NCBI GenBank assembly: GCA_017411585.1
Contig: JAFQPV010000382.1
Coordinates: 1 to 8,424, forward strand
DNA from: Clostridia bacterium
GTDB lineage: Bacteria; Bacillota; Clostridia; UBA1381; UMGS1253
DNA length: 8,424 bases
Reading direction: 5' to 3'
Shown: positions 6,194 to 8,424 of the stretch, in pieces
Position numbering within the stretch: the stretch's first letter is position 1
Layout of the letters: each line of letters opens with the position of its first letter
Position numbers and translations under genes: made by a program
Notes under the pieces: model-generated
Told to the model about the DNA's origin: nothing
What the model saw: only the letters and a program-made list of their open reading frames with translations
Databases searched by the model: none

Positions 6194-7047
6194 CCGATAC
6201 GCATAGTAAAGAAATCCTGAATCGAAAATAAACGTATTTTTGTATAACCCGTTTTCTCAAACTCAGCCGCTAAATCCACGCTTTCACCTGCCGCAAGCGA
6301 CACATTTTGCAGTTTCATTCCCACTTGTGCATCGCCGCTATATGCTACTGCAACAACAATCGTGCTACCCGATGCATCACCGCTGTTTCTGATTTCAAAT
6401 TCCGCACCGCTCTGCGTGCGTTTTGTATTTTCAATCACAAAACTTGCCTTACCGCCACTATAACCGACCGAACAAATCTCATAATTCAAGGTCTGCTGTG
6501 CACTCGTGAGCATAAAGCTTGTATAGCCGTTTTCATCCTCTGAAGTGGTCAGCTTTTCTTTTCTTTCACCGCTGCTGGTAAGCGCATAAACCTCCACATC
6601 GCGGTCAAGCTTTAAGGTCACCGTACCGGTCACCGGCTCTACAAGCACCGGTCCTTTACCGTTGCTGATAATTTCGCCGTAATCGCCCGAAACCTCGCGG
6701 TCTGTATTGTGGGCGTAGGATGCAACGCTCAAAAGCATACGGTCAGACTCTTCAATTGTGTCCTTTGTCATAGAGTTTAAAATCGCTGTATAGTAGCGAT
6801 TATCCATATCAAAGGCAACATACTCCAGCGCCGTTTCTCCTCTTCTGAAGCCCGCCACGCCTTGCGTATACTCCGTTTCCACACGGAAATCCGCTTTGCT
6901 CGTATCCCAGTATACCTGCTCGGTAATATTTGCAGCCTCCGGACCTGCCATCTTTGCCTGAATTTCTGCAAGCACCGCATCACTCGACGCCGCCGGATTC
7001 GTTCGTGATGCCAACCATTGCCATCTGCGGGTCATCCTTATACGCAA
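6172..7047 (-). pseudogene. C-terminal part of a broken secreted glycoside hydrolase
   Basis: An open frame of 291 codons with no credible start: the first in-frame initiator is a TTG at 7047 without a ribosome site, inside the N-terminal part's frame. Its first 20 or so residues are a shadow of that frame. Real homology seems to begin about residue 38. From there (ITEQVYWDTSK, then YTQGVAGFRRG, ESDRMLLSVASYAHNT, GKGPVLVEPVTG) the pattern matches the beta-rich domain that follows the TIM barrel in large GH-A/GH5-like secreted proteins. About residues 145-291 form a further beta-sandwich-like tail (TLNYEI, FEIRNSGDASG) typical of accessory modules. It carries no catalytic residues, and no barrel strands are seen before it. 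Together with the fragment at 6980-8226 it is one ancestral gene. Confidence 0.75.
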
Positions 7048-8226
7048 GCCCCGTATACGGATTTACGCGCGTGAGCAGCATTTCGGCATATTCCTTCTGC
7101 AAAAAGCGCAGATATGGGTCATAGTGCGACTCCGGATACCAGCCCTTCGAGGCAATTTCCTCTACATCCTCAATGCCATCCGCTGCATACGCTTTTCTAT
7201 ATACAAGCAAATCCATATAAACATAGATGCCGCGCTGCTTTAATGCTGCCGTAAAATAGAACAGACGGTCGAGTTGCTCTTCATCGAAGGTACGCGTCGT
7301 ATTCGGCGCGAAGATATTCGGCTCGCGCGAAGCGTCAAACATATGCATACGCACAATATTATAGCCGCTTCGGGCAATTCTGTCTGCTAAAATATCCGAT
7401 TCCTCGTGCGACATATTGTTTGCATTAAATACAACGTTTGTACCCCAAAAACGCGCCGGCGTGCCATCTTCAAACACATAGCCGTCGCCCGCCACCTTTA
7501 CAAAGCCGTGCTTGCCTGCCGGCTTTTCCAGCAAAAAGGAAGCATCAATCGCGGTACCTTTGGCTTTGCTCTCATCCGGAATTGTCCAGGCAAACCACTC
7601 GGATTCATCCTTTGTATCCACAATCGGCACGGTGTAGCTGGTAATCAAAACATCATCCCAGTAGCCAAATTTGGTTGAAGTAATGTTCTGCTTCAAACGG
7701 ATTTCGCAGTTTGTAAGGTCGTATATTTCACCAAGGCTGCCGCTTGTTGTCACGCCGCCGACCGTTGCCGTATAGCTGCCGGTCTCACCCGTAAAATCAA
7801 ACACAACCTTTATATCCGTCCATGTAGTCGACGATATGCTCGCAAGCTGCACATTTAATTTACCATCCGAATAGAAATTCAACTGACACGTTGTGCCGCC
7901 CGACTGCTTTGCGCGACAGGTCAGCGTCATATCCTCCATCGCCGTTAAATCAATCGTACAGGTTAGTTCCGGACCGGAATTGGTGTTTGCCGTTTCAATC
8001 GAAAAACGGCAAACCATATTGCCATCCTCTAAAAACGCTTTACCGGAGGATTTTGTCGTATCGTTTTTTACATGACTCGTCCAGCGGCCCGCCGGAATAA
8101 CAGTCCCTTCCGCATAATCCGAAAAATCATCGAACAAAATAACGGTCGGCTCAACCTCCGCCGCATAAGCCGGCAAAAGCGCTATAAACAATACCAAACA
8201 CAAAAAACCGCGACTACTTTTTGCAC
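6980..8226 (-). pseudogene. N-terminal part of a broken secreted glycoside hydrolase (clan GH-A, GH5-like)
   Basis: The long frame runs from 8203 to TGA at 6980. It has no ATG or GTG start and a TTG at 8203 that lies 28 bases from the ribosome site. The proper site, AAGGAGA (8238-8232), precedes GTG at 8226, which reads MQKVVAVF and then leaves the long frame at a T6 run (8207-8202). One extra T would give MQKVVAVFLCLVLFIALLPAYAA, here written only to show a normal export signal with an AYA-A cleavage site. Counting from the TTG, residues 20-195 look like a beta-sandwich carbohydrate-binding module, and 232-407 like the first half of a TIM barrel: EDGTPARFWGTNV (245-257), RSGYNIVRMHMFD (278-290), IYVYMD (326-331), and ITNE with the likely acid/base E402. 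The frame stops five residues later, without the other catalytic Glu. Confidence 0.8.
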
Positions 8227-8231
8227 AACAG

Positions 8232-8238
8232 TCTCCTT
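8232..8238 (-). promoter_or_regulatory. ribosome-binding site of the glycosidase gene
   Basis: AAGGAGA on the - strand. GTG at 8226 is 6 bases after AGGAG and is the only well-placed initiator. A TTG at 8228 overlaps it but runs into TAG after four codons. This site is the main evidence that the long frame's TTG at 8203 is not the original start. Confidence 0.7.
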
Positions 8239-8274
8239 AAGTTAGATTCTTTCGCTTCCATTCTCTGTAAATTC

Positions 8275-8302
8275 AGTATACCATACATATACATAATGTC
8301 AA
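8275..8302 (-). promoter_or_regulatory. sigma-A-type promoter of the glycosidase gene
   Basis: On the - strand, a perfect TTGACA (8302-8297) and TATACT (8280-8275) are separated by 16 bases. The -35 begins 5 bases from the hairpin cluster at 8308, so the boundary of the putative inserted element lies at or next to the -35. Confidence 0.75.
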
Positions 8303-8424
8303 ATCATAACCACCAGTAAACTGGTGGTTTGCACAGCCCCTATAAGGGGCTATTACAGGCTTAACCCCTACAAGGGGCATCGAAGCCTGGCACCGCATTA
8401 CTATTTCAAGCAGCCGCTCATGTG
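8303..8424 (-). mobile_element. hairpin cluster, probable right end of an IS200/IS605-type element
   Basis: Three hairpins lie in 82 bases. A: AACCACCAGT/ACTGGTGGTT (8308-8317, 8320-8329), 10-bp stem. B: AGCCCCT/AGGGGCT (8335-8341, 8345-8351), 3-base loop. C: outer stem CAGGCTT/AAGCCTG (8356-8362, 8383-8389) enclosing CCCCT/AGGGG (8365-8369, 8373-8377). Hairpins B and C share the CCCCT-N3-AGGGG core. No U-tract follows on either strand, so they are not simple terminators. IS200/IS605 elements end in subterminal hairpins, and TnpB-bearing ones encode a structured omega-RNA across the right end. A short frame ending in TAG at 8401 fits the end of tnpB. The boundary at 8303 is approximate. The alternative is a standalone structured RNA or other repeat; transposase coding is not visible. 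Confidence 0.45.
8401..8424 (-). CDS. possible last codons of a tnpB-like gene (partial)
   Basis: On the - strand the window edge reads HMSGCLK then TAG at 8403-8401. The only reasons to suspect coding are its position about 100 bases inside the hairpin cluster, where tnpB normally ends, and the in-frame stop. Seven residues cannot identify a protein. A second - strand frame is open across all three hairpins (8422 to a stop near 8272), but that would be translation of structured sequence and is not proposed as a gene. Confidence 0.2.
   Translation of the reverse strand, partial: HMSGCLK

Noticed and set aside
8203..8203. TTG at 8203 as the true start of the glycosidase
   Set aside because: It is 28 bases from the ribosome site and gives a signal peptide without a charged N-region. 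GTG 8226 plus a one-base slip explains the sequence better.
8308..8389. The hairpins as a CRISPR array or riboswitch
   Set aside because: There is no regular repeat-spacer unit, and the hairpins lie upstream of the promoter -35 of the adjacent gene, so they cannot be in its leader.
8272..8422. Long open - strand frame running through the hairpins
   Set aside because: It has no start signal and reads across perfect inverted repeats, so it is most simply explained as structured non-coding sequence.

Overview
The window reads as chromosomal DNA of an anaerobic, plant-polysaccharide-using Firmicute, most likely of the class Clostridia. Support is indirect: the MEP isoprenoid enzyme IspF, an RqcH/NFACT protein, a meso-diaminopimelate dehydrogenase, a CE7 acetyl esterase beside a secreted clan GH-A glycosidase, strong AGGAGG-type ribosome sites, and four promoters close to the sigma-A consensus. 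No ribosomal RNA or other phylogenetic marker is present, so the class is an inference.

Layout. Bases 1-101 hold a possible tail of an upstream frame and a short inverted repeat. ispF lies at 102-596 on the + strand. A perfect 46-bp palindrome (597-642) is a bidirectional terminator between ispF and the convergent mgtC-like gene (635-1312, -), whose stop codon lies inside it. All other genes are on the - strand. From 5011 down to 1393 runs an apparent three-gene operon: rqcH (ribosome quality control), ddh (diaminopimelate/lysine synthesis) and a patatin-like lipid hydrolase. It is driven by a TTGACA-17-TATAAT promoter, and the last two genes overlap as TAATG. Upstream, a CE7 acetylxylan esterase (5126-6091) has its own perfect-consensus promoter and a terminator ending just before the rqcH promoter.

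The region 6172-8226 is a broken gene for a large secreted glycoside hydrolase. The signal peptide is out of frame by one T in a T6 run. The TIM barrel stops just after the putative catalytic NE motif, and the C-terminal beta-domain resumes in another frame, with the second half of the barrel apparently missing. The neighbouring esterase is intact, so what may have been a hemicellulose-attacking pair now looks half lost (or, for the T-run, possibly switchable).

The right edge (8303-8424) holds three strong hairpins directly upstream of the glycosidase promoter. A short frame ending in TAG lies just beyond them. I interpret this as the right end of an IS200/IS605-type element whose tnpB would lie outside the window. 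This is the most speculative call. I saw no tRNA, rRNA, CRISPR array or obvious new defence system. No gap between genes exceeds 300 bases.
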